Assembly (NCBI RefSeq): GCF_005434945.1
Contig: NZ_SKCH01000016.1
Coordinates: 25,609 to 89,608 of the forward strand
Length of the DNA stretch: 64,000 nt
Source of the DNA: Prescottella subtropica
Lineage (GTDB): Bacteria > Actinomycetota > Actinomycetes > Mycobacteriales > Mycobacteriaceae
Direction: 5' to 3'
Below the pieces are notes generated by a model. It made no database searches. It saw only the letters and a program-made list of their open reading frames with translations, and was not told the DNA's origin. Shown here one piece after another: positions 1 through 8,843 of this stretch; within the stretch, counting starts at the first letter, position 1; each line of letters starts with the position of its first letter. The position numbers and the translations under genes are program-made.

Positions 1-980
1 CGTTCGACGGTGCCGTCGCGGTAGATGTCCGGGCCGCGCAGGTCGAGGGTCTCGCGGATGCGGGCTGCGGACGCGGTGTACGGACCGCCGCCCGGGTAGC
101 CGAGGACGATCGCATTGTCACCGGTGCGGGCCGGGTCGGTTGCGAACTGCAGGACCGGCGCCGTCAGCCCGGGCACGTCGAGGATCGCGACGTCGACCGC
201 CGGATCGAACAGCACGACGTGGGCGTCGAGCGGTCCGGTCGCGGTGTCGACGACGACCGTGGTGGTGCCGGCCACGACGTGCGCGTTGGTCATCACCCGG
301 CCGGGTTCGACGACGAACCCGGACCCTTCGAGGGCCTTCTGGCAACTCGGGGCGGCGCCGCGGATCCGCAACACACTCGGCTGCAACTGCTGGGCGATCG
401 GGCTGGCGAGCACACTCGGATCGGGCGGTTCGACGTCGGTGATCGGGGTACGCCCGAACGGTCCGATGACATCGGGCAGACCGGACGTGTCGAGCAGTGC
501 CGAGAACTCGCCGGGCACCTGCCTCAGCCAGGTGGGAGCGACGTCGTCGACGGTGCTGAGCACCTTGGAGCCGCGGACGGCGGCCGCGACGTTCGCCTGC
601 GTGGACGTGGCGAGCGGAATCGCGAGCAGCCAGGCCGCGACAAGGACCGCGACGAGCTGCAGACCGGCCCCGACGGTGCTGTCGACACCACGGGCGACGG
701 GGCTGTGCATGCCGCCGCGGGCGGCGCGGCCGAGGACCATGCCGGCGACCTCACCGATCACCACCAGCACCACGATGAGTGCGATGCCGGCGAGTACCCG
801 CATGCGGCCCTCGTCGACGTGGACGAGGACGTGCGGGGCGATGAGGATGCCGGCGACCGCGCCGAGCACCACACCGAGGAAGGCGAGGGCCGACGCCACC
901 GCCCCCTGCCGCCAGCCCGACGACGCCGCCAGCAGCGCCACCAGGACCACGGCCAGGTCGATCCATCCGGATCCGCTCAA
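1..980 (-). CDS. marP: MarP-like membrane serine protease, 3' end outside window
   Basis: This is the N-terminal part (about 326 residues) of a MarP/CvpA-type periplasmic serine protease, which in mycobacteria protects against acid and oxidative stress. Reading the minus strand from 980, a hydrophobic N-terminal half with about four membrane segments (for example DLAVVLVALLAAS and LIVVLVVIGEVAG) is followed by a trypsin-like domain. The catalytic His is in TNAHVVAG and the probable Asp in VDVAILDV; the Ser lies beyond the left edge. A Cys just before the protease core (PSCQKAL) matches the family disulfide. The best start is TTG at 980, which overlaps the upstream NUDIX stop as TTGA; no in-frame ATG lies near. 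It is the last gene of the nth / thioredoxin / NUDIX / marP chain. The unusual TTG start is the least certain point. Confidence 0.88.
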   Translation of the reverse strand, partial: MSGSGWIDLAVVLVALLAASSGWRQGAVASALAFLGVVLGAVAGILIAPHVLVHVDEGRMRVLAGIALIVVLVVIGEVAGMVLGRAARGGMHSPVARGVDSTVGAGLQLVAVLVAAWLLAIPLATSTQANVAAAVRGSKVLSTVDDVAPTWLRQVPGEFSALLDTSGLPDVIGPFGRTPITDVEPPDPSVLASPIAQQLQPSVLRIRGAAPSCQKALEGSGFVVEPGRVMTNAHVVAGTTTVVVDTATGPLDAHVVLFDPAVDVAILDVPGLTAPVLQFATDPARTGDNAIVLGYPGGGPYTASAARIRETLDLRGPDIYRDGTVE

Positions 981-1711
981 CGCTCCCCCTCTTCCCCTAC
1001 CCCGGTCGCGACCCGGGTCAGTGTGACGTCGAGGTCCCGGACGTCGTGGTGGTCCCACTCGAGTTCCCACCCGGACACCGCGAACAGTCCGGCCAGGACA
1101 CCGGCGGTGAACCCCCACACGAGCATGCCGTCGACCTCGAACGCGGGCCCCTGGTAGCCGGCCCGGTGCCGGACCTGGAACCGGTTGCCCGGGTCGATCA
1201 GGTCACGGACCGGTACCCGCACGACCCGTTCGGCCTCGGCGAGGTCGACGACACCGACCGGGCTGGGGTCGCGCCAGTAGGCGAGGACGGGGGTGACGTC
1301 GAACCCGGACGGGGGAATGAAGATCTCGGGCAGCGTCGCGAGGGGTTGGACACCGGTGCGGAGCAGCCCGGTCTCCTCCTCCGCCTCCCGCAGCGCGGTG
1401 TCGACGGGGCCGTCGTCGCCCGGGTCGGCGGCACCCCCGGGGAAGGCGACCTGGCCGCTGTGCTGACGCATCGTCGACGCCCGCTGCGTCAGCAGGACAT
1501 CGGCGTCCGCGGGCAGGCCGCCGATCGCGACCGGGTCGGCGTCGACGGATCCACCGAACAGCACCAGCACCGAGGCCGGACGCACCACCGCACCCTTCGG
1601 GGACCGGCGGTTCAGGATGGGATTGACCCGGTTGGGGTCGGCGGGGAGCGTGTGGGCGATTCCGCGCAGCCATTCGGGGGCGGCGGCCGGATCCACCGGA
1701 CGGCCCGTCAC
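977..1711 (-). CDS. NUDIX hydrolase, probable coenzyme A diphosphatase
   Basis: A 244-residue NUDIX enzyme. The CoA-pyrophosphatase signature LLTQR...MRQHSGQVAFPGG (about residues 73-95) runs directly into the NUDIX box, whose catalytic glutamates lie in REAEEETGL. The family cleaves CoA, acyl-CoA or oxidised CoA to 3',5'-ADP and phosphopantetheine derivatives, so a housecleaning role in the cytosol is likely. The GTG start at 1711 overlaps the stop of the thioredoxin gene as GTGA, which points to translational coupling. The reading frame stays open further upstream, but that extension lies inside the thioredoxin gene and is not family sequence. Substrate is inferred from the motif only. Confidence 0.9.
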   Translation of the reverse strand: MTGRPVDPAAAPEWLRGIAHTLPADPNRVNPILNRRSPKGAVVRPASVLVLFGGSVDADPVAIGGLPADADVLLTQRASTMRQHSGQVAFPGGAADPGDDGPVDTALREAEEETGLLRTGVQPLATLPEIFIPPSGFDVTPVLAYWRDPSPVGVVDLAEAERVVRVPVRDLIDPGNRFQVRHRAGYQGPAFEVDGMLVWGFTAGVLAGLFAVSGWELEWDHHDVRDLDVTLTRVATGVGEEGER

Positions 1712-2382
1712 GCCGCGACCCCCAGATGCTCGTGGACGGCCTCGGCGATGTCGTCGACGCTGCGGAACTGCTGCGGAAGAATCTTCGAGACCGTGCCGTC
1801 GGGGCGGATCAGCACCGACACCGGCAGCACCGACGGGGATCCGACCGCGGCCTGGACGCGGGCGGAACCGTCCTGGACGCCGGGCAGGTGGACGCCGTAC
1901 TCGGTGAGCCGGAGCAGTCCGTTGGCCTCGTGGGGGTCGGTGTGCACGGTCAGCACGGTAACCGCGCCGGCCGCCCGGTCCGCGTACTGCTGCAGATACG
2001 GCAGTTCTTCCCGGCACGGCCCGCACCAGTACGCCCAGATGTTGAGCAGCACCGGTGTACCGGCGAGTGCGGCACCGAGATCGACGCGGCTGCCGTCGCC
2101 CAGACATTCGAGGGTGACGCCCGCGAGCACCGCCCCCTCCGGGGCGGGGCCTGCCGGGACGGGGCACGGGGCGAGGGCGGCGTCGGCCCGCAGCGGCGCG
2201 AGAGCCTCCGGGGTGTCGGCTGCCCGCCGCTCCAGCTGAGCCGTCGACCGTCCCGAACCCGGATAGTCGGCGATCTGCTCACCACCGTCGCCCCGCGGCC
2301 AGATCGCGACGACCAACGCCACGATCACGACGAGCGCGGCCAGACTCCACCGCGCGGCACTCGATACCCGCATGTCGCTCAC
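1708..2382 (-). CDS. Membrane-anchored TlpA-like thioredoxin
   Basis: A 224-residue protein with one N-terminal hydrophobic segment ([17 protein letters not shown], about residues 11-27) and a thioredoxin fold facing outside. The redox centre is [15 protein letters not shown], with the usual CGPC. Such TlpA/ResE-like proteins reduce or isomerise extracytoplasmic disulfides or serve cytochrome maturation; the exact client is unknown. The GTG start at 2382 overlaps the nth stop by four bases (GTGA); an in-frame ATG nine bases further in (2373) is an alternative. The same order nth-thioredoxin-NUDIX-marP is seen in mycobacteria. Coupling with marP, a periplasmic protease with a disulfide, makes a shared envelope role plausible but unproven. 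Confidence 0.88.
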   Translation of the reverse strand: MSDMRVSSAARWSLAALVVIVALVVAIWPRGDGGEQIADYPGSGRSTAQLERRAADTPEALAPLRADAALAPCPVPAGPAPEGAVLAGVTLECLGDGSRVDLGAALAGTPVLLNIWAYWCGPCREELPYLQQYADRAAGAVTVLTVHTDPHEANGLLRLTEYGVHLPGVQDGSARVQAAVGSPSVLPVSVLIRPDGTVSKILPQQFRSVDDIAEAVHEHLGVAA

Positions 2383-3152
2383 ATGCCCGCCAGTTCGAGC
2401 AGGTGCTCGGTTTCGGGGCCCTTCACCAACTTGGCAGCCGTGACCTTGTCGGTGGGGCCGAGACCGTACGACGGGCAGTCCTTGGCCAGCACGCACACCC
2501 CGCACGCGGGGGTCCGGGAGTGGCACACGCGGCGGCCGTGGAAGATCACCCGGTGCGACAGATCGGTCCACTCCTTGCGTTCGACGAGTGCCCCGACGAC
2601 GTGCTCGACCTTGACCGGGTCGGTCTCCGCCGTCCACTGCCAGCGCCGGACGAGGCGACCGAAGTGGGTGTCGACTGTGATTCCGGGCACGCCGAACGCG
2701 TTGCCGAGGACGACGTTCGCGGTCTTGCGGCCGACCCCGGGCAGCGTCACCAGTTCCTTCAGGGTGCGCGGCACCTCACCGTCGAAACGTTCGAGCAGTG
2801 CCTGCCCGAGACCGATGATCGACGTGGCCTTGTTGCGGTAGAAGCCGGTGCTCCGGATGTACTCCTCGAGTTCGACACGATCCGTCTCCGCGTAGGCGCG
2901 GGCGTCCCGGTAGCGCGCGAACAGGGCGGGAGTTACCTGGTTGACCCGCACGTCCGTGCACTGCGCGGACAGGATCGTCGCGACCGTGAGTTCGAGCGGG
3001 TTCGTGAAATCGAGTTCGCAGTAGACGTGCGGGAAAGCCACCTGCAGGCGACGGTTCATGCGCCGCGCGCGACGCACCAGCGCGAGACGGGACTCGCCCG
3101 CGACGGTCGTCTCCGCGCCCGACTCGGCGGCGTCTGCTCTGGTCTCACGCAC
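2379..3152 (-). CDS. nth: Endonuclease III (DNA glycosylase/AP lyase)
   Basis: A 257-residue endonuclease III that removes oxidised pyrimidines and nicks abasic sites in base-excision repair. The helix-hairpin-helix [18 protein letters not shown] carries the catalytic Lys, and [11 protein letters not shown] carries the catalytic Asp. The C-terminal [4Fe-4S] loop has the exact C-X6-C-X2-C-X5-C spacing ([11 protein letters not shown], then VLAKDC). The GTG start at 3152 gives the family length; upstream in-frame sequence is non-family. It is the first gene of the four-gene overlapping chain reading left, and is divergent from the small membrane gene at 3235, so the promoter should lie in 3153-3234. 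Confidence 0.95.
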   Translation of the reverse strand: MRETRADAAESGAETTVAGESRLALVRRARRMNRRLQVAFPHVYCELDFTNPLELTVATILSAQCTDVRVNQVTPALFARYRDARAYAETDRVELEEYIRSTGFYRNKATSIIGLGQALLERFDGEVPRTLKELVTLPGVGRKTANVVLGNAFGVPGITVDTHFGRLVRRWQWTAETDPVKVEHVVGALVERKEWTDLSHRVIFHGRRVCHSRTPACGVCVLAKDCPSYGLGPTDKVTAAKLVKGPETEHLLELAGM

Positions 3153-3234
3153 CCCGACAACTCTACGGACTGCACACCCGGTCGGTTTCCGGACTGTGTC
3201 GCTTCTGAGACCTTCGCAGTGTTTACTTCCCCGT

Positions 3235-3564
3235 ATGCAAGGTCTGGCTGTCGTGCTGTTTCCTGTGCTGCTCATGCTGTTCGCGCTGGCCATGGAGCGG
3301 GTCGAGTTCCGTCTCCGTCGGCTGACGGTCCGTGAGCAGGAGGTCGAGGAGTTCCTCGACCAGGCGAGCCAGGACGAGGTCGCCACACTCGCGAACGAGG
3401 GTTTCCCGCATGCGATGGCCCGGTTCGACCGGCGCCGTAAGCGTGGCCGCGACAACAGCGACGCCACCGACGATGCTCCCGGCACACCCGACGGCGAGGA
3501 CCTGCCCGCCGCCGACACCGGCACCGCGACCGGCGACCCCCAGGCCGACCGCCGCGCGAGCTGA
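3235..3564 (+). CDS. Small single-pass membrane protein, function unknown
   Basis: A 109-residue protein starting [22 protein letters not shown]: one N-terminal membrane segment, then a basic/acidic linker ([16 protein letters not shown]) that looks helical, and a low-complexity Asp/Thr/Ala/Gly-rich tail of about 40 residues. No enzymatic motif is visible. Its place between nth and crp is shared by related actinobacteria from memory, which supports a real gene. The start at 3235 is chosen because the hydrophobic segment begins there. It could be a scaffold or stress-associated membrane protein; no function can be assigned. Confidence 0.7.
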   Translation: MQGLAVVLFPVLLMLFALAMERVEFRLRRLTVREQEVEEFLDQASQDEVATLANEGFPHAMARFDRRRKRGRDNSDATDDAPGTPDGEDLPAADTGTATGDPQADRRAS

Positions 3565-3781
3565 TCGCCTGGTGACGGTTCCGTGAGACCGTAACGCGGA
3601 GCCCGTAATGCCCGAAGGATGAGTGGATTCGCGGCGGATCCACGAAAAAGTCGTGAAACTCGGCGCGGTGTCCGTGACTCGTCACACAGCCGCGGCAAGT
3701 AGACTTCGTACGCACCGGTTGCATGTCTCCCGTGTCGCCGTGCCGCAACTTGCATTCGACGAACAGTTTTTAGGAGCGCAC

Positions 3782-4456
3782 GTGGACGAGGTTCTCGCCA
3801 GAGCCGGCATCTTCCAAGGAGTCGAGCCCTCGGCGGTGGCTGCGCTGGTCAAGCAGCTCCAGCCGGTCGACTTCCCGCGCGGGCACGTCATCTTCAACGA
3901 AGGTGAGCCCGGCGATCGGCTGTACATCATCGTCTCCGGCAAGATCAAGCTCGGACGGCGTTCCCCGGACGGCCGCGAAAACCTGCTCACGATCATGGGC
4001 CCGTCGGACATGTTCGGTGAGCTGTCGATCTTCGACCCGGGCCCCCGCACGTCGACGGCCACCACCGTCACCGAGGTTCGCGCCGTGCAGATGGATCGCG
4101 ACGCTCTCAAGTCGTGGATCGACCAGCGCCCCGAGATCGCGGAGCAGCTGCTGCGCGTCCTCGCCCGCCGCCTGCGCCGCACCAACAACAACCTCGCGGA
4201 CCTGATCTTCACGGACGTCCCGGGCCGTGTCGCCAAGGCGCTGCTGCAGCTCGCCCAGCGTTTCGGCACCCAGGAAGCCGGTTCGCTGCGCGTCACGCAC
4301 GACCTCACGCAGGAAGAGATCGCCCAGCTCGTCGGCGCATCCCGCGAAACCGTCAACAAGGCACTCGCCGACTTCGCGCACCGCGGCTGGCTGCGCCTCG
4401 AAGGCAAGAGCGTCCTCATCTCCGACTCCGAGCGTCTGGCACGCCGCGCCCGCTGA
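3782..4456 (+). CDS. crp: Crp/Fnr-family cAMP receptor regulator
   Basis: A 224-residue transcription factor of the CRP family. The cyclic-nucleotide fold covers about residues 10-125 (phosphate-binding cassette around [16 protein letters not shown]), followed by a dimerisation helix and a winged helix-turn-helix ([24 protein letters not shown]). The GTG start at 3782 follows a TAGGAG ribosome site and begins [18 protein letters not shown], the N-terminus I remember for M. tuberculosis Crp, also 224 residues. Family members bind TGTGA-N6-TCACA sites and regulate carbon, redox and resuscitation genes. A strong hairpin follows the gene. Confidence 0.95.
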   Translation: MDEVLARAGIFQGVEPSAVAALVKQLQPVDFPRGHVIFNEGEPGDRLYIIVSGKIKLGRRSPDGRENLLTIMGPSDMFGELSIFDPGPRTSTATTVTEVRAVQMDRDALKSWIDQRPEIAEQLLRVLARRLRRTNNNLADLIFTDVPGRVAKALLQLAQRFGTQEAGSLRVTHDLTQEEIAQLVGASRETVNKALADFAHRGWLRLEGKSVLISDSERLARRAR

Positions 4457-4475
4457 TCGCGCGTCCCTGATCGCA

Positions 4476-4515
4476 CCGACACCGCCCGCCCCATTCCCGG
4501 GGCGGGCGGTGTCGG
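4476..4515 (+). terminator. Terminator hairpin after crp
   Basis: A perfect 17-bp stem: CCGACACCGCCCGCCCC (4476-4492) pairs with the arm ending at 4515, around a six-base loop. It starts 19 bases after the crp stop. There is no long T run, which is usual for high-GC actinobacteria. Confidence 0.75.
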
Positions 4516-4553
4516 CGTTTCCGGGGCCGGGTCCGGGTCCGCGCCCGCTCCCC

Positions 4554-4660
4554 TCGCGTTTTGCGCACTTGACGCGACTCCCGCGCCGGATCCCTCGCGT
4601 TTCGCGCACTTGACGCGAGGATGCGGGACCCGAACCGGACGACAAGTGCGCGAAACGCGG
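4554..4660. repeat. Compound palindromic repeat, copy group A
   Basis: Three units of one intergenic repeat family. Units A1 (4555-4576) and A2 (4596-4617) read CGCGTTTTGCGCACTT or CGCGTTTCGCGCACTT, then GA, then CGCG; they lie 41 bases apart and are separated by a spacer containing CGCGCCGGAT. Unit A3 (4640-4659) is the inverted copy, core CAAGTGCGCGAAACGCG, with a decayed outer arm. Outer arms of A2 pair over 8 bp (CCTCGCGT with ACGCGAGG). The same family occurs near 46.9 kb and 55.05 kb. It lies between two convergent genes and encodes nothing. Confidence 0.85.
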
Positions 4661-4671
4661 GGAGTTCGGCC

Positions 4672-5457
4672 TCAGTCGCGCAGATACGCCAATTGCACGC
4701 GCACAGATTGTTCGGCGGCGGGCCAGAGTGTTTCGTCGACGTCGGTGTAGACGTGTTCGACGACGGCGCGGACGTCGGCGTCGGGGCCGAGGGTGTCGAG
4801 GGCGCCGCGCACCTGTGCGAGGCGGTCTTCACGGTGTGCGAGGTAGTACTGCGCGACGGGTTGCAGGTCGGGCAGTTCGGGGCCGTGTCCGGGCAGGCCG
4901 ATGCGACCGGGTCCGAGGTCGATGAGTGTCCGTAGCGATGCGAGGTAGTCGCGGAGGTTGCCGTCGGACGCGTCGAGGACGGTGGTGCCGCGGCCGAGGA
5001 TGGTGTCGGCGGTGAGGACCGATCCGTCGTCTTCGACGACGAACGACACCGAGTCTGCGGTGTGGCCGGGTGTGCGGAGCACCCGCAGGGTGAGGCCGGC
5101 GGCCGCGATCGTCTCGTCGTGGTCGAGGCTGCCGCCTCCGCCGCGCCGGAATTCCTCGCGCACTGCCCGCACCGGGGCACCGGTCAGTTCGAAGAACCGA
5201 TCGATGCCGCCGGTGTGGTCGTGGTGCCGGTGCGAGACGAGCGTCAGCACGACGGTTCCGACGCCGGCGACCCGCGCGAGGTGGTCGGGGTCGTCGTCGC
5301 CGGGGTCGACGACGATGCATTCGTCGCGGCCCGGTGCCCGCAGGATCCACGTGTTGGTGCCGTCGAGCGAGTACATGCCCGGGTTGTGTTCGAGCATCAC
5401 TGCCGCGACGGGTGTGACCTGGCGGAGCCGGGCGTACGCGGGATGCGCAATCGTCAT
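4672..5457 (-). CDS. MBL-fold metallo-hydrolase
   Basis: A 261-residue metallo-beta-lactamase-fold hydrolase. Zinc-ligand motifs are visible: SHRHHDHTGG (HxHxDH), RTPGHTADS, an Asp in VLTADTILGRG and a final His in LPGHGPEL. The N-terminal GTNTWIL and the C-terminal helical extension resemble the LACTB2/glyoxalase-II-like group, which includes RNA endonucleases and thioester hydrolases; the substrate cannot be told. ATG at 5457 is chosen (MTIAHPAYARLRQV), though the GTG three codons upstream is also possible. It stands next to an SDR gene on the same strand with a 29-base gap. Confidence 0.85.
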   Translation of the reverse strand: MTIAHPAYARLRQVTPVAAVMLEHNPGMYSLDGTNTWILRAPGRDECIVVDPGDDDPDHLARVAGVGTVVLTLVSHRHHDHTGGIDRFFELTGAPVRAVREEFRRGGGGSLDHDETIAAAGLTLRVLRTPGHTADSVSFVVEDDGSVLTADTILGRGTTVLDASDGNLRDYLASLRTLIDLGPGRIGLPGHGPELPDLQPVAQYYLAHREDRLAQVRGALDTLGPDADVRAVVEHVYTDVDETLWPAAEQSVRVQLAYLRD

Positions 5458-5486
5458 GTCCCGCACCCTAGTCGAGGATGCGACCG

Positions 5487-6254
5487 TCACATGTGGGTGC
5501 CGCCGTCGATGCGGATCTCGGTGCCGGTGACGAATGCGCCGTCGTCGGAGGCGAGCATCGCGACGACACTGGCGACGGTTTCCGGCGGTGCGAAGCCCTC
5601 CCCGATCCACGGGTACAGCTTGCCGATGAGCGACGGGTCGCAGCCCTCTTCGGGGAATCCGGGGTTGCTGGTCATGCCGGACGCGATGCTGCCGGGCTGC
5701 ACCGAGACGGCGCGCAGGCCCTGCTTGGCGTACTCGAGGGCGATGGCGTGCGTGAACGACTGGATGCCGCCCTTGGATGCCGCGTACGCCGCCATGTAGG
5801 GGTGGGCGAACTCGGACGACGTGGAGCTGAAGTTCACGACGACACCCTTGCCGTTCTCGAGCAGCGCGGGCAGCGACTGCCGGGTGACGAGGAACGTGCC
5901 GGTGAGGTTGGTGCCGATGACCGTGTTCCAGAAGTCCAGGCTGGTGTCGGCGGTGTGCGACGAGCGCAGGATGCCGGCGGCGTTGACGAGGACGTCGAGT
6001 CCGTCGAGTCCGGTGATCGCGCCGCCGAGGTTGTCGCGGACGGAGGTCTCGTCGGAGATGTCGGCGACGACGGTGGTCAGGCGGTCGGCGACGCCGGCGG
6101 TGTCGGCGCGGTCGCGGGTGACGGTCAGGCCGGTCTCGGAGACGTCGGCGGCGGCGACGGTCGCGCCCTCCTCGAGGAGTCGGGCCACGACGGCCTGGCC
6201 GATGCCGGAGCCGGCGCCGGTGACGAGTGCGCGGCGTCCTTCGAATCGGTTCAT
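5487..6254 (-). CDS. Short-chain dehydrogenase/reductase
   Basis: A 255-residue classical SDR. The cofactor motif TGAGSGIGQ is near residue 12, NAAG near residue 88, catalytic Ser in NFSSTSSEF and the YxxxK pair in YAASKGG. An acidic residue after beta-2 (AADVSE) suggests preference for NAD(H). The substrate is unknown. Start ATG at 6254 (MNRFEGRRALVTG) follows a GAGGAAG-type ribosome site. The gene is divergent from the TetR regulator at 6402 with a 147-base spacer, which makes control of this SDR by that TetR protein the simplest model. Confidence 0.9.
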   Translation of the reverse strand: MNRFEGRRALVTGAGSGIGQAVVARLLEEGATVAAADVSETGLTVTRDRADTAGVADRLTTVVADISDETSVRDNLGGAITGLDGLDVLVNAAGILRSSHTADTSLDFWNTVIGTNLTGTFLVTRQSLPALLENGKGVVVNFSSTSSEFAHPYMAAYAASKGGIQSFTHAIALEYAKQGLRAVSVQPGSIASGMTSNPGFPEEGCDPSLIGKLYPWIGEGFAPPETVASVVAMLASDDGAFVTGTEIRIDGGTHM

Positions 6255-6290
6255 GGTCTTCCTCGTTTCACGGTGGGGAGCGGGACTAGG

Positions 6291-6314
6291 TGGCACAGTA
6301 CGCACAGATGGCAC
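6291..6314. promoter_or_regulatory. Possible TetR operator between SDR and tetR
   Basis: The divergent spacer holds two direct TGGCAC copies 18 bases apart (6291-6296 and 6309-6314), each next to CACAG- or GTTGTG-like sequence. This is the only repeated structure seen in the 147-base gap. It is weak evidence; no perfect palindrome of the usual TetR type is present. Confidence 0.3.
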
Positions 6315-6401
6315 GTTGTGTCAGTAGTTTCGGCATTTTCCCGGAACCGGACGAGTACGCTGCCGATTCGAGCCGACCCGATCAGATCCGAGGAGCCGCA
6401 C

Positions 6402-7070
6402 ATGTCCGGCGCACGACCCGTGCCGTCATTGACGGAGCGCCGCAAGACGCAGACGCAGTTCGAGATCTCGCGCCACGCCGCCGAACTGTTCTCGACGCGT
6501 GGGGCGTCGACGGTGACCGCCGAGGAGATCGCGTCCGCCGCGGGCATCGGACTGCGCACCTTCTACCGCTACTTCCGCACCAAGGAGGACGCCGTCTCGC
6601 CGCTGCTGGCGGGCGGGGTGACCACCTGGATCGCGTATCTCACCGAGGAGGTGGACGCACCCGAGACGGCGTCGGCCACACGCCCGCTCGCACACGCCCT
6701 CGAGCGAGCGACCCGACGGGCTCTGACGCCGTCCGGGGACGTGAGCGAGGAAATGCTGCAGTGGACCCGCGGACTGCTGCGCACGGTGCGCGACGAGCCG
6801 GGGCTGCAGGCAGTATGGCTTCGCGTGCAACATGATTCGGAGGAGGGTCTGGTCACGGCGATCGGCCCGCTGATGGGCGTCGGTACCGATCCGTTGACGG
6901 TGCGACTGGTCGCGGCATCCGCGAATGCGGCGATGCGGGTGGCCGTCGAGACGTGGGCGGCGAGCGACGCCCCCGCGTCGGGTCCGGACGGGCCCGCGGA
7001 GTTGGCCGTCGACTGCATGCGCCGGCTGGTCGACCAGGTCCGGAACCCACCGGCCCACGGAAACGACTGA
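6402..7070 (+). CDS. TetR-family transcriptional regulator
   Basis: A 222-residue TetR-type repressor. The N-terminal helix-turn-helix is clear (VTAEEIASAAGIGLRTFYRYF, split by the usual turn at about residues 40-60, followed by KEDAV). The remaining 150 residues are the variable ligand/dimer domain, with no identifiable ligand. Start ATG at 6402 is preceded by AGGAG (6391-6395). It faces the SDR gene, so local control of that enzyme is likely. Transcription probably stops at the hairpin that begins within its stop codon. Confidence 0.9.
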   Translation: MSGARPVPSLTERRKTQTQFEISRHAAELFSTRGASTVTAEEIASAAGIGLRTFYRYFRTKEDAVSPLLAGGVTTWIAYLTEEVDAPETASATRPLAHALERATRRALTPSGDVSEEMLQWTRGLLRTVRDEPGLQAVWLRVQHDSEEGLVTAIGPLMGVGTDPLTVRLVAASANAAMRVAVETWAASDAPASGPDGPAELAVDCMRRLVDQVRNPPAHGND

Positions 7071-7100
7071 GCCGCACCCTCGTTCGAGGATGCGGCTCAG
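7067..7100. terminator. Bidirectional hairpin between tetR and ridA
   Basis: CTGAGCCGCA (7067-7076) pairs with TGCGGCTCAG (7091-7100); inside it CCTCG pairs with CGAGG after one mismatch. It overlaps the tetR stop and can serve both convergent genes. Confidence 0.75.
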
Positions 7101-7116
7101 CAGGGGTCGGGTGGAC

Positions 7117-7599
7117 TCAGCGCACCTCGGCGATGAGTTCGACCTCGACGGGTGACCCGAGCGGCAGTTCGGCCACGCCGACCGCGGAGCGGGCGTGGAC
7201 GCCGGCGTCCCCGAACACCTCGCCGAGGAACTCGGACGCACCGTTGATCACACCGGGCTGCGCGGTGAAACCCTCGGCGGACGCGACGAATCCGACGACC
7301 TTGACGATCCGCACGATCGAATCGAGGCCGACGAGCGCGTCGACCGCGGCGAGCGCGTTGAGGGCGCACTGCCGGGCGGCGGCCTTCGCATCGGCTTCCG
7401 AAACGCCCGCACCGAGCTTGCCGGTGATCGAGAGTGCGCCGTCGACGAACGGCAGCTGACCGGACGTGTGGACGTGGTCACCGGTGCGCACGGCCGGCAC
7501 GTACGCCGCGACGGGGGCGGCCACGGCGGGCAGTTCTATGCCGAGTTCGGCCAGGCGTGCGGTCCAGGACCGCGTGTTCGGCTGCATATCCTCTGCCAT
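7117..7599 (-). CDS. RidA-family protein
   Basis: A 160-residue member of the RidA/YjgF/UK114 family, counterpart by position of mycobacterial Rv3678c. Family motifs seen are the [10 protein letters not shown] strand and the C-terminal [10 protein letters not shown]. RidA proteins hydrolyse reactive enamine/imine intermediates, but the catalytic Arg of canonical RidA sits here in a diverged region ([16 protein letters not shown]), so activity is plausible rather than certain. Start ATG at 7599 ([12 protein letters not shown]) is favoured by alignment length; the frame continues upstream into the DUF4177 gene. It lies 4 bases after that gene's stop, so the two are co-transcribed. Confidence 0.85.
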   Translation of the reverse strand: MAEDMQPNTRSWTARLAELGIELPAVAAPVAAYVPAVRTGDHVHTSGQLPFVDGALSITGKLGAGVSEADAKAAARQCALNALAAVDALVGLDSIVRIVKVVGFVASAEGFTAQPGVINGASEFLGEVFGDAGVHARSAVGVAELPLGSPVEVELIAEVR

Positions 7600-7603
7600 G
7601 GAC

Positions 7604-7768
7604 TCAGCCCTTGGGTCGCTTGAGGTACGCCACGTGCTGTTCACCGGTCGGGCCGGGCAGCACCGTCACCAGTTCCCAGCCGTCGCCGCCCCACTGGTCG
7701 AGGATCGCCTTGGTCGCGTGCGTCAGCAGCGGCACGGTCGCGTACTCCCACGTCGTCAATTCGCTCAT
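7604..7768 (-). CDS. DUF4177 small protein
   Basis: A 54-residue protein, [16 protein letters not shown] followed by [13 protein letters not shown] and a C-terminal YLKRPKG. The pattern WEY...DGWELV is that of DUF4177 proteins, which have no known function. Position before ridA and divergent from the ArsA-like ATPases matches the mycobacterial order (Rv3678A). ATG at 7768 is the first in-frame start giving the family length. The 55 bases between it and the GTG at 7824 must hold both divergent promoters. Confidence 0.85.
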   Translation of the reverse strand: MSELTTWEYATVPLLTHATKAILDQWGGDGWELVTVLPGPTGEQHVAYLKRPKG

Positions 7769-7823
7769 GGTGAACGAGCCTATCCTCCACCCGGATCGCC
7801 TCTTCGACTTATAGGCTCGTGCC

Positions 7824-8843
7824 GTGGCAACACCGACGAACAGGACAGTGCCGGGCACCTGGCCGCCCGGCGCGGATTCGGCACGACTGCATTTCGTGTC
7901 CGGCAAGGGTGGTACCGGCAAGTCGACGGTGGCTGCGGCGCTGGCGCTGGCGCTGGCGGCGGGTGGCCGCCGGGTGCTCCTCGTCGAGGTCGAGGGCCGG
8001 CAGGGCATCGCGCAGTTGTTCGACGTGCCGCCGTTGCCGCCGCAGGAGACCAAGGTCGCGACCGCGGAGGGCGGCGGCGAGGTGGTCGCACTCGCGATCG
8101 ACCTCGAGGCGGCGTTCCTCGAGTACCTCGACATGTTCTACAACCTGGGTTTCGCAGGCCGGGCGATGAAGAAGATCGGGGCGGTCGAGTTCGCGACGAC
8201 GCTCGCGCCGGGTCTGCGGGACGTGCTGCTCACCGGCAAGATCAAGGAGTGCGTGATCCGCACCGACAAGGCGGGCCGGCGCGTGTACGACGCGATCGTG
8301 GTGGATGCGCCGCCGACCGGGCGGATCGGCAAGTTCCTCGACGTGACCCGTGCGATGTCGGATCTGGCGAAGGGCGGACCCATCCACTCGCAGAGCCAGG
8401 GTGTGGTGCGGCTGCTGCATTCGGAGGAGACGGCGGTGCATCTGGTGACGCTGCTCGAGGCGCTGCCGGTGCAGGAGACCGCGGATGCCGTCGCCGAGCT
8501 CGAGGCGGCCGATCTGCGGGTGGGGACGGTGATCGTCAACCGGACCGGGACGGCGTACCTGCCGGAGGACGCGCTGGCCGACGCGGCGAAGGGCCGGGTC
8601 GACGCCGACGCGGTGCACACCGGTCTGTCGCGGGCGGGGGTCGCGTTGTCGGACGACGATTTCGCCGGTCTGCTGACCGAGACGATCGAGCACGCGGCCA
8701 CGCTGGCCGCGCAGGACGAGAGTGCCGCACAACTGGACGAGGTGAAGGTGGCCCGCATGTATCTGCCCGCGCTGGTGGACGGTGTCGATCTCGGGGGGCT
8801 GTACGAGCTCGCCGAGCAGCTGACCGAGCAGGGTGTGCGATGA
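7824..8843 (+). CDS. ArsA/GET3-like ATPase, first subunit
   Basis: A 339-residue P-loop ATPase of the ArsA/Get3 group, counterpart by position of Rv3679. The deviant Walker A is [17 protein letters not shown] (residues about 24-40), with the signature Lys of this class; switch sequence VVDAPPTGR follows near residue 165. Family members in mycobacteria are described as an anion-transporter-ATPase pair, possibly acting as a heteromer rather than with an ArsB pump, and none is seen nearby. The GTG start at 7824 is taken. The next gene overlaps by ATGA, strong evidence of a stoichiometric pair. Confidence 0.92.
   Translation: MATPTNRTVPGTWPPGADSARLHFVSGKGGTGKSTVAAALALALAAGGRRVLLVEVEGRQGIAQLFDVPPLPPQETKVATAEGGGEVVALAIDLEAAFLEYLDMFYNLGFAGRAMKKIGAVEFATTLAPGLRDVLLTGKIKECVIRTDKAGRRVYDAIVVDAPPTGRIGKFLDVTRAMSDLAKGGPIHSQSQGVVRLLHSEETAVHLVTLLEALPVQETADAVAELEAADLRVGTVIVNRTGTAYLPEDALADAAKGRVDADAVHTGLSRAGVALSDDDFAGLLTETIEHAATLAAQDESAAQLDEVKVARMYLPALVDGVDLGGLYELAEQLTEQGVR

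Noticed and set aside
3673..3684. Crp self-binding site GTGACTCGTCAC upstream of crp
   Set aside because: The half-sites are four bases apart, not the six needed for a GTGA-N6-TCAC Crp site.
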